From: Bacteroidales bacterium UBA5226 | GTDB taxonomy: Bacteria > Bacteroidota > Bacteroidia > Bacteroidales > UBA932 | DNA length: 64,000 nt | Reading direction: 5' to 3' | Assembly: GCA_002409325.1 (NCBI GenBank) | Contig: DHUU01000008.1 | Span: forward strand, 19,593-83,592 | In this document: positions 1 through 8,613 of the stretch, in pieces | Layout of the letters: every line of letters begins with the position of its first letter | Position numbering within the stretch: the first letter of the stretch is position 1 | Translations under genes and position numbers: made by a program | Notes under the pieces: model-generated | Seen by the model: only the letters and a program-made list of their open reading frames with translations | The model's database searches: none | What the model was told of the DNA's origin: nothing

Positions 1-488
1 TCGTATTCCACAAACAAAGGGGTTTTTCCCTCTGACAATCCCAGCCTGCGGGAAATCCGGAATACGTGAGTATCTACGGCTATAACCTCCTTACCAAAGG
101 CAACAGATGCGATCACATGGGCAGTTTTTCTGCCTACACCCGGCAATTTCTGAAGCTCCGCGGGATCGGAAGGTATTTTCCCGTCATAGAGTTCCATGAC
201 ACTGCGGGCCATTCCGGCCAGGTGTTGTGCCTTGTTGTTGGGATAGGTTATGGAGCGGATAAAAGGAAAAATATCTTCCGCTCTTGCGGCTGCCATGTCT
301 TCTACTGATGGGAAGCGCTCCAGCAGGGCTGGGGTGGTCATATTTACACGCTGGTCTGTGCATTGTGCCGATAGGATCACGGCCACCATCAGGCTGTAGG
401 GATCTCTGTATTGCAGCTCCGATCTTGGATCCTCCATATGGGTACTGAACCAGGAGATGATGTTCTGAACTTCCTGCTTCTTTTTCAT
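1..488 (-). CDS. nth: Endonuclease III (partial, C-terminus beyond window edge)
   Basis: Base-excision-repair DNA glycosylase/AP lyase acting on oxidised pyrimidines. The reverse-strand frame from the ATG at 488 gives 162 codons before the window ends. The middle of the protein has SAQCTDQRV, the helix-hairpin-helix LPGVGRKTA with the catalytic lysine position, and VDTHVFRI with the catalytic aspartate. The Cys-rich 4Fe-4S loop expected at the C-terminus lies outside the window and cannot be checked. The start overlaps the stop of the upstream ftsE-like gene (ATGA at 488-485), so the two are probably translationally coupled. Family assignment is firm. Confidence 0.93.
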   Translation of the reverse strand, partial: MKKKQEVQNIISWFSTHMEDPRSELQYRDPYSLMVAVILSAQCTDQRVNMTTPALLERFPSVEDMAAARAEDIFPFIRSITYPNNKAQHLAGMARSVMELYDGKIPSDPAELQKLPGVGRKTAHVIASVAFGKEVIAVDTHVFRISRRLGLSEGKTPLFVEY

Positions 489-1192
489 GATTCCATAAAA
501 CCTGAAAGGTCAATTTCACGGCGATCGGCAACCTGGGTGCATTTACCGGCCTCACACCGGAATATCAGGCCAGGATAACGTTGCAGCAGGCTCAGGTTGT
601 GCGTTACCACCATCATAGCAGGCTGCTGCTTTTCATGGATTTCCATGAACAATTGCATGATTTCATGTTGAGTGTCACTGTCCAGGTTTCCGGTGGGTTC
701 ATCGGCAAGAACGATTTCCGGATTGTTGAGTATTGCACGGGCTATGGCTACGCGTTGTTGTTCCCCGCCGGAGAGCTGGTGCGGCATCTTGTGTTTTTTA
801 TGCAGCATACCCACGCTTTCCAGTGCCTGTTCTATACGTTGCTGCATCTCCTTTTTATTTTTCCATCCGGTAGACCGGAGAACGAATTCCAGGTTGTCAT
901 AGGCAGTACGATCCTGGAGCAGCTGGAAGTCCTGAAAAACGACACCAATTTTTCTTCTTAAATAAGGTATCTGTCTTCTTTTCAATTTCACAAGGTTGAA
1001 ACCGGCTACTTCTGCTTCTCCGTTTTTCAGAGGGAATTCGCCTATCAGTGTTTTGATTAACGATGTTTTTCCTGTTCCCACCCGGCCTACCAGGTAGATG
1101 AAATCTCCTTTTTCAAGGGTCAGATCAACTCCCTGCAAGATCAGGTTAGAGTCCTTTATCACATCTACTCCCGAAAGCCTTATGATAGCCAT
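485..1192 (-). CDS. ftsE: FtsE-type ABC transporter ATP-binding protein
   Basis: A 235-residue ATPase of the FtsE/LolD type. It has Walker [11 protein letters not shown]-loop VFQDFQLL, signature [14 protein letters not shown], Walker [13 protein letters not shown] and switch histidine VVTHN. The middle region resembles FtsE, which with FtsX couples divisome activity to peptidoglycan hydrolysis at the inner membrane. No FtsX is in view, so FtsE rather than another MacB/LolD-class ATPase is an inference. An upstream ATG at 1210 would lie inside a -7-like element (1208-1215), so the ATG at 1192 (MAIIRLSG) is chosen. The gene overlaps nth by four bases. Confidence 0.8.
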   Translation of the reverse strand: MAIIRLSGVDVIKDSNLILQGVDLTLEKGDFIYLVGRVGTGKTSLIKTLIGEFPLKNGEAEVAGFNLVKLKRRQIPYLRRKIGVVFQDFQLLQDRTAYDNLEFVLRSTGWKNKKEMQQRIEQALESVGMLHKKHKMPHQLSGGEQQRVAIARAILNNPEIVLADEPTGNLDSDTQHEIMQLFMEIHEKQQPAMMVVTHNLSLLQRYPGLIFRCEAGKCTQVADRREIDLSGFMES

Positions 1193-1207
1193 TATGCTCT
1201 TTTTATA

Positions 1208-1215
1208 CAAAGATA
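1208..1215 (-). promoter_or_regulatory. -7 promoter element for ftsE-nth
   Basis: On the minus strand this reads TATCTTTG, matching the Bacteroidota -7 consensus TAnnTTTG. It sits 15 bases upstream of the ATG at 1192, predicting a very short leader. No clear -33 TTTG is seen at the right distance. Confidence 0.45.
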
Positions 1216-1252
1216 GTAAAAGGGCACAGTTGGTATAAAAAGTGAATTTTTT

Positions 1253-1283
1253 TTTGGAATATTAAAAATGATGTTTACATTTG
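1253..1283 (+). promoter_or_regulatory. Bacteroidota-type promoter for the ABC-GntR operon
   Basis: TTTG at 1253-1256 is separated by 19 bases from TACATTTG at 1276-1283, an exact fit to the -33/-7 promoter architecture of this phylum. Transcription would begin near 1290, inside the palindrome at 1285-1308 and about 25 bases before the ATG at 1314. Confidence 0.7.
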
Positions 1284-1284
1284 C

Positions 1285-1308
1285 AGTGTACTAATATACT
1301 AATACACT
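1285..1308. promoter_or_regulatory. Palindromic operator, probable YtrA/GntR binding site
   Basis: An imperfect 24-base palindrome with AGTGTA at one end and TACACT at the other around a TA-rich centre. It covers the predicted transcription start and lies five bases before the first start codon. GntR regulators of the YtrA subfamily bind such AGTGTA...TACACT sites and repress their own ABC operon. A YtrA-type gene is third in this operon (2959-3318), so autorepression is the likely logic. Binding itself is inference. Confidence 0.65.
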
Positions 1309-1313
1309 AAAAA

Positions 1314-2150
1314 ATGATTCAAATCAAAAACCTATCTTTCAGTTATTCAAAGAATAACGTATTCCGTGACCTGTCCCTTTCATTGTCTAGAGGCAACATA
1401 TACGGCCTGTTGGGACAAAATGGCGTAGGGAAGACCACATTGCTAAAATTAATGTCCGGTTTACTCAGAAGCGAGCAGGAGTCTTGCATAGTTGACGGCT
1501 ATCATCCGTATAAACGTCTGCCCGCTTTTCTTCAGGATATTTATTATCTGCCTGAAGAACCAGCCTGCCCCCAGGGAACGGTTGCCCGGTTTGCAGAGAA
1601 CAACGGATCATTTTACCCAACTTTTGACAAAGATTTTTTTTATGAATTACTGGACCGTTTTGAGGTGCAACCGGAAAAACGATTCAGAGACCTTTCTGCA
1701 GGTCAGCAGAAAAAAGCGTATGTTTCTTATGCCCTTTCTCTAAACACCAGGATCTTACTTCTGGACGAACCCAGCAACGGGATGGATATTCCTTCAAAGA
1801 CAATTTTTCGCAGTATCGTTGCCGGCCAGATAAACGAGGAACGCCTGCTTGTCATTTCAACACACCAGGTCCGGGATCTTGAAAATCTGATAGATCCTAT
1901 CATAATTCTCGATCGTAAGGATGTTCTGCTGCATGCCTCCATTGAGGAAATCGCCCAAAAAGTATGTTTCATCAATTCTGTCGAGAAGCAGAAAGACGCA
2001 CTCTATTGTGAAGAAACCCCGCTGGGGTTTTCTATGGTCAGGGAAAATACGGCCGGTCTTGACACAAAAGTTAATCTGGAGACTTTATTTAATGCCGTTT
2101 TAATACAGAAAGAATGGTTTAAGGAACAATTTAACACGATGACATTATGA
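1314..2150 (+). CDS. ABC transporter ATP-binding protein
   Basis: A 278-residue ABC ATPase with Walker A GQNGVGKTT (about residues 34-42), signature DLSAGQQKKAY, Walker B RILLLDEPSNGMD and switch histidine STHQV. The C-terminal 70 residues have no recognised domain. This is the nucleotide-binding half of a two-gene transporter; the permease follows with a four-base ATGA overlap. YtrA-controlled ABC systems in Gram-positives respond to cell-envelope antibiotics, but the substrate here cannot be read from sequence. First gene of a probable five-gene unit under the promoter at 1253-1283. Confidence 0.85.
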   Translation: MIQIKNLSFSYSKNNVFRDLSLSLSRGNIYGLLGQNGVGKTTLLKLMSGLLRSEQESCIVDGYHPYKRLPAFLQDIYYLPEEPACPQGTVARFAENNGSFYPTFDKDFFYELLDRFEVQPEKRFRDLSAGQQKKAYVSYALSLNTRILLLDEPSNGMDIPSKTIFRSIVAGQINEERLLVISTHQVRDLENLIDPIIILDRKDVLLHASIEEIAQKVCFINSVEKQKDALYCEETPLGFSMVRENTAGLDTKVNLETLFNAVLIQKEWFKEQFNTMTL

Positions 2151-2953
2151 GCAACCTGTTTAATATAAAACGCTTTCAGGCATTTGTATATAAGGAATTC
2201 CGGGAATTACCGGGAAAATACGGTCTGACCATTATTGGTATGATAGGGTGGTATTTATTATTGCTTCTGCTTATGATGATGCTCGGATCCTCTGTCTCTC
2301 CGTTTACAAGGATGACTATGATTATGGTCTTGGTTACGATAACCATCGTTGTAGCCCCGTCCAAACTGCACGGATACGTAAATCACACCAAGAAAGGATT
2401 GGGTTATGTAATGTTGCCTGTTTCTGCCCTGGAGAAAACCCTCAGCATGTTTGTCATTAATTTTATCTGTACTACTATACTTGTTGTGGCCGGGCTTTTT
2501 GTGTCAGATATGCTGCTATACCTGATTATACCTTCCCGTATGGGGGAATTTCTGCTGAACGATACGACAGCACTGCTTTTGGGAGCAGAGCTTTTTGACC
2601 TGTTTTTTTTACAGTCAATTTTCATTCTTGGAAATATGGTTTTCAAAAGGCAGAAAGTTGTCAGAACATTTACCAGCCTTATAGGAATTGTCTTCATTAT
2701 TGGTCTGTTTATGCTTCTTGTGTTCCGTATCATTGGATTGGAAAACATAGAAAAATTTGCCAACACCATTCTGGCTGAACTACCCAAAGATATCGACGAC
2801 TGGAACGCACTCAGCTATAAAATTTACATCAGCACGTACTGGCAAATCCCCATTATCAGGAACATAATCATTATAACATATTCTGTTTACGGGTTGATCA
2901 CGGCCGCATGCTGGGCCGGTGTATACCGTCTTATTAAAACCACAAAATATTGA
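2147..2953 (+). CDS. ABC transporter permease
   Basis: A 268-residue hydrophobic protein with about six predicted membrane segments, for example around residues 24-46, 53-70, 99-125 and 175-200, and one near the C-terminus. It has no catalytic motif. It overlaps the ATPase gene by ATGA at 2147-2150, so it is almost certainly its membrane partner in the cytoplasmic membrane. It resembles the ABC-2-like permeases that accompany YtrA-family regulators in Bacteroidota. Substrate unknown. Confidence 0.75.
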   Translation: MSNLFNIKRFQAFVYKEFRELPGKYGLTIIGMIGWYLLLLLLMMMLGSSVSPFTRMTMIMVLVTITIVVAPSKLHGYVNHTKKGLGYVMLPVSALEKTLSMFVINFICTTILVVAGLFVSDMLLYLIIPSRMGEFLLNDTTALLLGAELFDLFFLQSIFILGNMVFKRQKVVRTFTSLIGIVFIIGLFMLLVFRIIGLENIEKFANTILAELPKDIDDWNALSYKIYISTYWQIPIIRNIIIITYSVYGLITAACWAGVYRLIKTTKY

Positions 2954-2958
2954 TTCTC

Positions 2959-3318
2959 ATGGAGTTTAAAGACAATCAGGCTATATATCTGCAAATTGCC
3001 GAATCTTTGTGCGAGAGAATTCTGAGCGGGAAGTGGAAGGCTGAGGAAAGGATTCCTTCTGTCAGGGAACTTGGGACAACGCTGGGAGTCAATCCCAATA
3101 CGGTGGCCAGGACCTATGACTACTTGCAGCAAAAGGAAATCATATACAACAAAAGAGGCATTGGCTATTTTGTTGCACCGGGGGCAGGTCAGGTCATTCT
3201 GACAACCCTTAAGGAACAATTTTTACAGGAAGAACTTCCTGTGTTTTTCAAACGAATTGATCTGCTTTCAATACCTTTTAAAGAAATTCAGGACCATTAT
3301 AACAAACTAATAAAATGA
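2959..3318 (+). CDS. GntR-family (YtrA-type) transcriptional regulator
   Basis: A 119-residue regulator. The N-terminal winged helix-turn-helix (about residues 8-72) has the GntR hallmarks QIAESLCERILSGKW, IPSVRELG and VNPNTVARTYDYL. Only a short tail follows, as in the YtrA subfamily, which has no large effector domain. The ATG at 2959 is preferred over an in-frame TTG at 2950 that overlaps the permease stop. The gene overlaps the next start by ATGA at 3315-3318. Its likely target is the palindrome at 1285-1308, giving autoregulation of its own operon. Confidence 0.88.
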   Translation: MEFKDNQAIYLQIAESLCERILSGKWKAEERIPSVRELGTTLGVNPNTVARTYDYLQQKEIIYNKRGIGYFVAPGAGQVILTTLKEQFLQEELPVFFKRIDLLSIPFKEIQDHYNKLIK

Positions 3319-5789
3319 AATATCTTTCAACACTTTTGGTGTGTCTGATTCTGGGAACAGGAAATCTTTTAGCCGCCCGCAACACATCATCAATCAGGGG
3401 GATTGTTATTGATAAGGAAACGCGCAATCCTCTTGCCTATGCCACGTTAGCTGTTAGGGACAGCAGCAACTCCGTCATAACTGCCACAACTGCCGGATCG
3501 GATGGCACCTTTCTGATGGATGGAATACCTTATGGGTCATACCAACTTGTAGCCACCTTTATCGGATACAAAGAACAGACAATGCAGGTGGACATTTCTT
3601 CTGCAAAAACCGATACCGGTGTCATAGAAATGGAAGAAGACGTGCAGACCCTTGAGACCGCCGTTATCACGGCCAAAGTCCCGGTCATTGAGCAAAAGAT
3701 CGACAAGATTGTCATGAATGTGGCCGAAGCTGTTTCCACAGAAGGAAGCAACGCCCTTGATGTATTGCGCAAGGCCCCGGGTGTCACCATCGACATGAAC
3801 GGGAATGTGAAGCTCAACGGCCAGGCTGTAAGCATCTGGATAGACGGACGTCCGTCCTACCTGAGCGGTCTGGAACTCGAAGCGCTCCTTCGTTCCACGG
3901 ACGGTACCACCATTGATAAAATTGAGCTTATGGCGCATCCCTCGGCCCGTTATGATGCAGAAGGGAGCGGAGGGATAATTAATATAAAAATGAAGAAAAA
4001 CCTGCTCAAAGGATTCAGCGGATCAGCCAATGGCTACTATGGTGGCATGAAACACAAGCGCTATGAGCAGGAAGCCGGCGGTGGAATGAATCTTAACCTG
4101 CGCACCGACAAGACCAATACCATGTTCAATTACAGCGGTCGTTACGAAAATACCGGGGCAGCGCTTGATTCCCGTACAATAATTGGAAACGCTAATGAGT
4201 TTGAACAGAGTTCCCATTCCGATTTACTGTTCGGTTCACAAAGCCACACAGTCAAACTGGCTAATGATTTCTTTCTGAACAAAAAGAATACGGTTGGTTT
4301 TATTGTCACCACTATGTTCCGCGACCAGTCACAGGATAACTACGGGGATGAGAACCTGACCATAACTAAAGTCAATGGTAATCTTATCAGCAGTATGAAA
4401 AGCATTATCAGGACCAATTCCGATTACGATAATGTGACTACCAACATTAATTATACCGGCATTTTCAACGAAGATAAGGCTCGGGAACTAACATTCAATG
4501 CCGACTATGCCTATTATGATATTATGTCGGGCAACTTTCAGGATAACAGCATTGTCTCCGGCTTTGGGATCAATGAAATGTTCCGTCAGAACAGCCAGCA
4601 ATATATCAACCTGGTTTCGGGGCGTTTGGATTACCAGCAATCCTTCTGGAAAACCGGAATGCTCGAAACCGGGATCAAATGGGCCATGACCCAGACAAAC
4701 AACGACCTGTTCCGGGAGGATTCGCTCTCAGGCGGCTGGGTACCAAATACCAATATGTCCAATGAATTTTTATATACCGAACATATTGCCGCAGCCTATG
4801 CATCGGTGGGAAGAATGCTGGGAAATAAATGGACGCTCAAGCTGGGATTGAGGGGTGAATTTACTTATGCGCTGGGTAACTGGATTACCACTCATAGTGA
4901 AACCATTAAAAAATATTTCAATGTATTTCCTACTGTGTTTGTCGGGTACAACCCATCGGCCGATTGGCGCCTGAACCTGTCATATACCAGCCGTATAGGC
5001 AGGCCTTCTTTCAGTCAGCTGAATCCTTTCCGCAACTATATAGATGCCAATTCGTATACTGAAGGGAATCCCGATCTGGACCCCCAATTGTCCAGGCAGA
5101 TGGCCCTGAGTGTGACTTTCAAGAACCATTACAGCCTGGCTCTTGTCTATGCCAATACAAGAAACCTGATCATGCAGAATCCCTATTACGATGAGACAGG
5201 CACCAAAACATTGCTGTGGGAAAATTTCGGTAACCAGTTTATGACCGGCGGCTCTTTATCTGTGAGTGAATTGCCTATTACCAAATGGTTATACTTTACC
5301 CTTAGCGGGGTTTGCGTCTATATGGGCAATTCAGCTAACCCTGCCAATGGGCAGAGCGAACAATATATAAACAATGGGGTGCTGACCAACATGCAGGGAC
5401 AAATAACATTGCTGTTACCCAAAGACTGGAAGATTGAACTAATGGGAATGTACCAGGGTAAGGTACCCTATGGCTACTTCCTGATTGATCCCATTTTTAT
5501 TATGAATGGAGGTGTTAAGAAAAATTTCTTGGACAACAGGGCAACACTGAGCATCAATGTAAGTGATTTTTTTGGTAGCTTAGATGAAAACCTGGTATAC
5601 AAATCGGACGATAATGTTGAATATGCATTAAACCAGAGTATCAACATTCAGAAAATACGGTTGAGCCTGAGCATCCGGTTTGGACAGGGAAAAGCAGCCC
5701 GCACCAGGAAAGTAGGGGACCTGGAAGAAGCATCCCGTGTGGACACCTCGTCAGGCATCTCTACCGGCACATCGGGAGGATTACGATGA
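3315..5789 (+). CDS. Outer-membrane beta-barrel protein with carboxypeptidase-regulatory-like domain
   Basis: An 824-residue outer-membrane protein. A signal peptide occupies about residues 1-20, followed by a carboxypeptidase-regulatory-like beta-sandwich at about 26-105 (SIRGIVIDKETRNPLAYATL). Next is a plug-like region with LDVLRKAPGV and VSIWIDGRPSYLSG, then a long barrel of alternating beta strands (about 230-800) typical of the OMP_b-brl_3 group of TonB-receptor relatives. No SusD-like partner or TonB box is evident, so substrate uptake is not established. The protein ends in a Ser/Thr/Gly-rich tail instead of the usual terminal aromatic strand. Its start overlaps the GntR stop, so the ABC system's regulator and this barrel are translationally coupled, suggesting a shared envelope role. 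Confidence 0.87.
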   Translation: MKYLSTLLVCLILGTGNLLAARNTSSIRGIVIDKETRNPLAYATLAVRDSSNSVITATTAGSDGTFLMDGIPYGSYQLVATFIGYKEQTMQVDISSAKTDTGVIEMEEDVQTLETAVITAKVPVIEQKIDKIVMNVAEAVSTEGSNALDVLRKAPGVTIDMNGNVKLNGQAVSIWIDGRPSYLSGLELEALLRSTDGTTIDKIELMAHPSARYDAEGSGGIINIKMKKNLLKGFSGSANGYYGGMKHKRYEQEAGGGMNLNLRTDKTNTMFNYSGRYENTGAALDSRTIIGNANEFEQSSHSDLLFGSQSHTVKLANDFFLNKKNTVGFIVTTMFRDQSQDNYGDENLTITKVNGNLISSMKSIIRTNSDYDNVTTNINYTGIFNEDKARELTFNADYAYYDIMSGNFQDNSIVSGFGINEMFRQNSQQYINLVSGRLDYQQSFWKTGMLETGIKWAMTQTNNDLFREDSLSGGWVPNTNMSNEFLYTEHIAAAYASVGRMLGNKWTLKLGLRGEFTYALGNWITTHSETIKKYFNVFPTVFVGYNPSADWRLNLSYTSRIGRPSFSQLNPFRNYIDANSYTEGNPDLDPQLSRQMALSVTFKNHYSLALVYANTRNLIMQNPYYDETGTKTLLWENFGNQFMTGGSLSVSELPITKWLYFTLSGVCVYMGNSANPANGQSEQYINNGVLTNMQGQITLLLPKDWKIELMGMYQGKVPYGYFLIDPIFIMNGGVKKNFLDNRATLSINVSDFFGSLDENLVYKSDDNVEYALNQSINIQKIRLSLSIRFGQGKAARTRKVGDLEEASRVDTSSGISTGTSGGLR

Positions 5790-5801
5790 TCAGATTATGA
5801 T

Positions 5802-6569
5802 ATGAAAAAAATGTATGAACTTGGAATAGCCTTTGGTGGTGGTGGCACCAGAGGCTATTATCATGCCGGGGTTCTAAAACGCCTGCTGGAACTAGGATAC
5901 AGGCCCCAAATAGTTTCCGGTACAAGCGTGGGGGCTATCGTGGCAGCCCTGTATGCCCAGGGACTTTCCACCGAGAACATGCTGGATGCCTTTAATGTGT
6001 TAACGTTGAAGGATTTTCTAGAACCCAGGATCCCAAAGGAGTATCTGACCGATTCAAAACCTGTACGCAAAATTCTGGAAAGGACTTTAATGGCAAAGAC
6101 CTTTGAAGAATTGAAGATCCCTCTGAAAATTGTTACCACCTGCCTGGAATCGTCAAAGGAAGTGGTCTTTGAAAAAGGACCGCTCATAGATGCCATCATA
6201 GCTTCCTGTAGTGTGCCTGTGGTATTTCCCCCGGTCAGAATTCAGGGAAAGCATTATGTGGACGGGGGTGTTATCAGAAATGTACCGGTATATCCTATCC
6301 GTAAGGAATGTAAAAAAGTCCTGGCTGTCAACCTGTTCCCTGTGTCAGAAAACGAAGTGGAATATTCCCGGTCCATGAAACATATAGCAGAACGTTGTGT
6401 AACCATGTTGTTCAATGCAGGCGCCTCATACGATCTGAGCCTTGCAGATATGGTCATACAAGATATTGAAATGGCAGGATACAGCACCTATGACTTCAAA
6501 CACAGGGAAGAGATGTTCAAACTGGGATACAATGCCAGTGCATTGAAACTACTCGATAAAATTGGATAA
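5802..6569 (+). CDS. Patatin-like phospholipase
   Basis: A 255-residue lipid acyl hydrolase. It shows the glycine-rich oxyanion motif GGGGTRG (residues 12-18), the nucleophile elbow GTSVG with Ser42, and the catalytic aspartate of the DGG motif at Asp154, so the Ser-Asp dyad is complete. No signal peptide is seen; a cytoplasmic or inner-membrane-associated enzyme acting on phospholipid or other acyl esters is expected. It lies 12 bases after the outer-membrane barrel gene and is probably the last gene of that unit. Its 3' end overlaps the convergent FMN reductase gene by 21 bases. Confidence 0.88.
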   Translation: MKKMYELGIAFGGGGTRGYYHAGVLKRLLELGYRPQIVSGTSVGAIVAALYAQGLSTENMLDAFNVLTLKDFLEPRIPKEYLTDSKPVRKILERTLMAKTFEELKIPLKIVTTCLESSKEVVFEKGPLIDAIIASCSVPVVFPPVRIQGKHYVDGGVIRNVPVYPIRKECKKVLAVNLFPVSENEVEYSRSMKHIAERCVTMLFNAGASYDLSLADMVIQDIEMAGYSTYDFKHREEMFKLGYNASALKLLDKIG

Positions 6570-7112
6570 CCAGCGGTTGAATGAACGGAAAAACTTATGG
6601 ATAAGTTCCTCCATTTTGCTATCTGTCAGTTTCCCGTTTTCATCAAACATGTTGCCTGCGGCCCCAATATACATCTCGGGCTGGGCCATCACCAGTGCAT
6701 TGACGCACACCAGGGATTGGCGCAAATGGTGATTGGCACCAAACCCTCCGATAGCTCCCTGTGAGAGGGATATAACGGCAGCCGGCTTGTTGCTCCATAC
6801 ATTTTTCATATAAGGTCTTGATCCCACATCTATAGCATTTTTCATGGCTGCAGATGTAGAACGGTTGTATTCCGGAGTAATCAGCAGAATTGCGTCTGCT
6901 TGAGCGATTTTTTTTCTGAATTCTGTCCACTCTCCGGGAGGGTCCTGATCAAGGTCTTCGTTGTACAGAGGCAGGTTCCCTATTTCCACCAACTCCAGAT
7001 CAAGGGAGTCGGGGGCAAGTTCCCCCATCACTACAGCCAGTTTTCTGTTCAGGGATTCTTTTCTCAGGCTGCCCACAAGGAGGGCAATGCTTTTCCTTTC
7101 TTTGATGTCCAT
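6549..7112 (-). CDS. NADPH-dependent FMN reductase family protein
   Basis: A 187-residue flavodoxin-like oxidoreductase. VGSLRKESLNRKLA near the N-terminus is the phosphate-binding loop for FMN, and TPEYNRSTSAAMKNAID (about residues 80-96) is the family hallmark. Such enzymes pass electrons from NAD(P)H to quinones, azo compounds or chromate; the physiological acceptor cannot be predicted. A -7-like element at 7148-7155 inside the end of the upstream GNAT gene suggests it can be transcribed alone. It converges on and overlaps the patatin gene. Confidence 0.87.
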   Translation of the reverse strand: MDIKERKSIALLVGSLRKESLNRKLAVVMGELAPDSLDLELVEIGNLPLYNEDLDQDPPGEWTEFRKKIAQADAILLITPEYNRSTSAAMKNAIDVGSRPYMKNVWSNKPAAVISLSQGAIGGFGANHHLRQSLVCVNALVMAQPEMYIGAAGNMFDENGKLTDSKMEELIHKFFRSFNRWLSNFIE

Positions 7113-7134
7113 AAATTTGAAATAAAGTTGTTAA

Positions 7135-7632
7135 TCAATCTTTATTACAAAGATAAGCTTTTTTGCTGTAAATAACCTTGTTGTCTCCGGGGGCATAGAA
7201 GTCCGGCAATTCGGCCATAATCACATATCCATGCTTTTTATAAAAACCTCTGGTCGGTACGTAATCTTTTCTTCCCGACGTTTCTATCCATATTTGGGTG
7301 CCTCCCTGCAGGACAATTATCTTTTCAACCCTGGTCATCATTTCAGAACCCAATCCCTTCCCCTGAAGGCCTTTGCTCACGGCCATCCAATAAATATCCC
7401 ATCCCGAACGGGTGCACGGAGTAGGCCCGAAAACGGCATATCCCACGCATTTGTTGTCCTGTTCTGCAACAAGGCAGCAATACCCGGAAGCCTCGCCCAG
7501 TTCCAGGGACGCTTCAAGAACTTCCAGGGCCACACGGATTTCAAAATCATAGAACAAACCGGTAGACTCCATGACTGTGGTTAGCTCCTGGAGGTCTCCT
7601 TTGCGTAAGGTGTTTCTATAAGTCAAAGCCAT
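7135..7632 (-). CDS. GNAT-family N-acetyltransferase
   Basis: A 165-residue acetyltransferase. Motif A of the fold is visible as MAVSKGLQGKGLGSEMM (about residues 82-98), where QGKGLG forms the acetyl-CoA pyrophosphate loop, preceded by the YWM strand. The substrate is unknown. It lies 12 bases downstream of the second ATP-grasp gene and is probably cotranscribed with both ligases, so it may acetylate an amino acid, a small peptide or a product of theirs; that link is inference from gene order only. Confidence 0.82.
   Translation of the reverse strand: MALTYRNTLRKGDLQELTTVMESTGLFYDFEIRVALEVLEASLELGEASGYCCLVAEQDNKCVGYAVFGPTPCTRSGWDIYWMAVSKGLQGKGLGSEMMTRVEKIIVLQGGTQIWIETSGRKDYVPTRGFYKKHGYVIMAELPDFYAPGDNKVIYSKKAYLCNKD
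7148..7155 (-). promoter_or_regulatory. Possible -7 element for the FMN reductase gene
   Basis: Minus-strand TATCTTTG fits TAnnTTTG and lies 36 bases upstream of the ATG at 7112, inside the last codons of the GNAT gene. No matching -33 box was found. Confidence 0.3.
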
Positions 7633-7644
7633 ATAATCAAAACG

Positions 7645-8613
7645 CTAATCGAGGCAATCAGTGATCTGTTTTATAATTTCTGTAAGGGAATACCCGGCAT
7701 GCAATCCTGCTGCTATAAACCCGCTGTCGGGGGCTATGCAGGGATTTGCATTCACCTCAAGTACATAGGGAACACCGTCACTGCTCACCCTGATATCTGC
7801 CCGGAAATACCCGGAAAGACCAAACACCTCTCCGCAGGCTATAGCTGTATCCCTTAATCCTGCAGCCAGTTCAGGGTTGTCTTCCAGAGTGCCGAACTGA
7901 CGCGTTGTGTGTCTGTATTCAAAAGAGTCTTCCTCCCATTTAGAGCGGTACCCCAGGATTCTGGCCTTTCCGGGCGGATAATCTTTGAATATCATCTCAG
8001 GTATGGGATAGGTGGTGTACGCTCCTGGCTTTCCTGTTACGCTCAGGTTGAACTCTCGCCCCTCTATGAATTCTTCTGTAAAGAATTCCCGCGGATCAAA
8101 TTTGCCGAGCCAGCTGGCACTCTCGGGAAGGGAAGCATCAAAAACATGTTGTTCGTCAAGACCCGCAGAACCTTCTTCGGCAATGGGCTTTACAATGTAT
8201 TTTTTGTGCTTGTCAAGAAGACCCGCCTCGGAAGTGGAAAACCAGGCAGGTGTTTTGATCCCGTGGTCATGCATGATCTTTTTTGCCAGTGTTTTCCTGG
8301 TGGTCAGGTACAGCCCTTCTTCCTGGACGCCTGTATAAGGTATGTTCCAGGCATGGAGGATGGAGGGTACAATATGCAACAAACCGGTACACCCTAGCAC
8401 CGATTCCACCAGATTGAACACAAATGCAGGCTTGATTGCAGTAAGGGGAACAAGATCCTGGTACAGGTCTGTACCCACATCACGAACCAGGCACTTGTAA
8501 CCCAGGGTTTCAAGTGCCTTTCTGACCAGTCCCGCCTGGTCCATTACATCCTGTTCATCAGGAGTGGGGTGTTCGGAAAGCCGGTTATGCAGGATAATAA
8601 CTGTATTGCTCAT
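7645..8613 (-). CDS. ATP-grasp ligase, D-Ala-D-Ala ligase-like (copy 1)
   Basis: A 322-residue ATP-grasp enzyme. ATP-binding elements are KYIVKPIAEEGSAG (about residues 137-150), EEFIEGREFNLSV, and the metal-binding C-terminal VLEVNANPCI with Glu and Asn ligands. The fold activates a carboxylate as acyl phosphate and joins it to an amine. It resembles D-Ala-D-Ala ligase but sits away from any mur genes and is paired with a second, divergent ligase whose 3' end overlaps its start by 29 bases. Substrate is uncertain; a dipeptide or amino-acid ligase is as likely as a true Ddl. Confidence 0.82.
   Translation of the reverse strand: MSNTVIILHNRLSEHPTPDEQDVMDQAGLVRKALETLGYKCLVRDVGTDLYQDLVPLTAIKPAFVFNLVESVLGCTGLLHIVPSILHAWNIPYTGVQEEGLYLTTRKTLAKKIMHDHGIKTPAWFSTSEAGLLDKHKKYIVKPIAEEGSAGLDEQHVFDASLPESASWLGKFDPREFFTEEFIEGREFNLSVTGKPGAYTTYPIPEMIFKDYPPGKARILGYRSKWEEDSFEYRHTTRQFGTLEDNPELAAGLRDTAIACGEVFGLSGYFRADIRVSSDGVPYVLEVNANPCIAPDSGFIAAGLHAGYSLTEIIKQITDCLD

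Noticed and set aside
2950..2958. TTG start for the GntR gene
   Set aside because: It overlaps the permease stop and is possible, but an ATG three codons later gives the normal YtrA N-terminus.
6570..6625. Inverted repeat AACTTA/TAAGTT after the patatin gene
   Set aside because: AT-rich, tiny loop and no T-run, so not convincing as a terminator.
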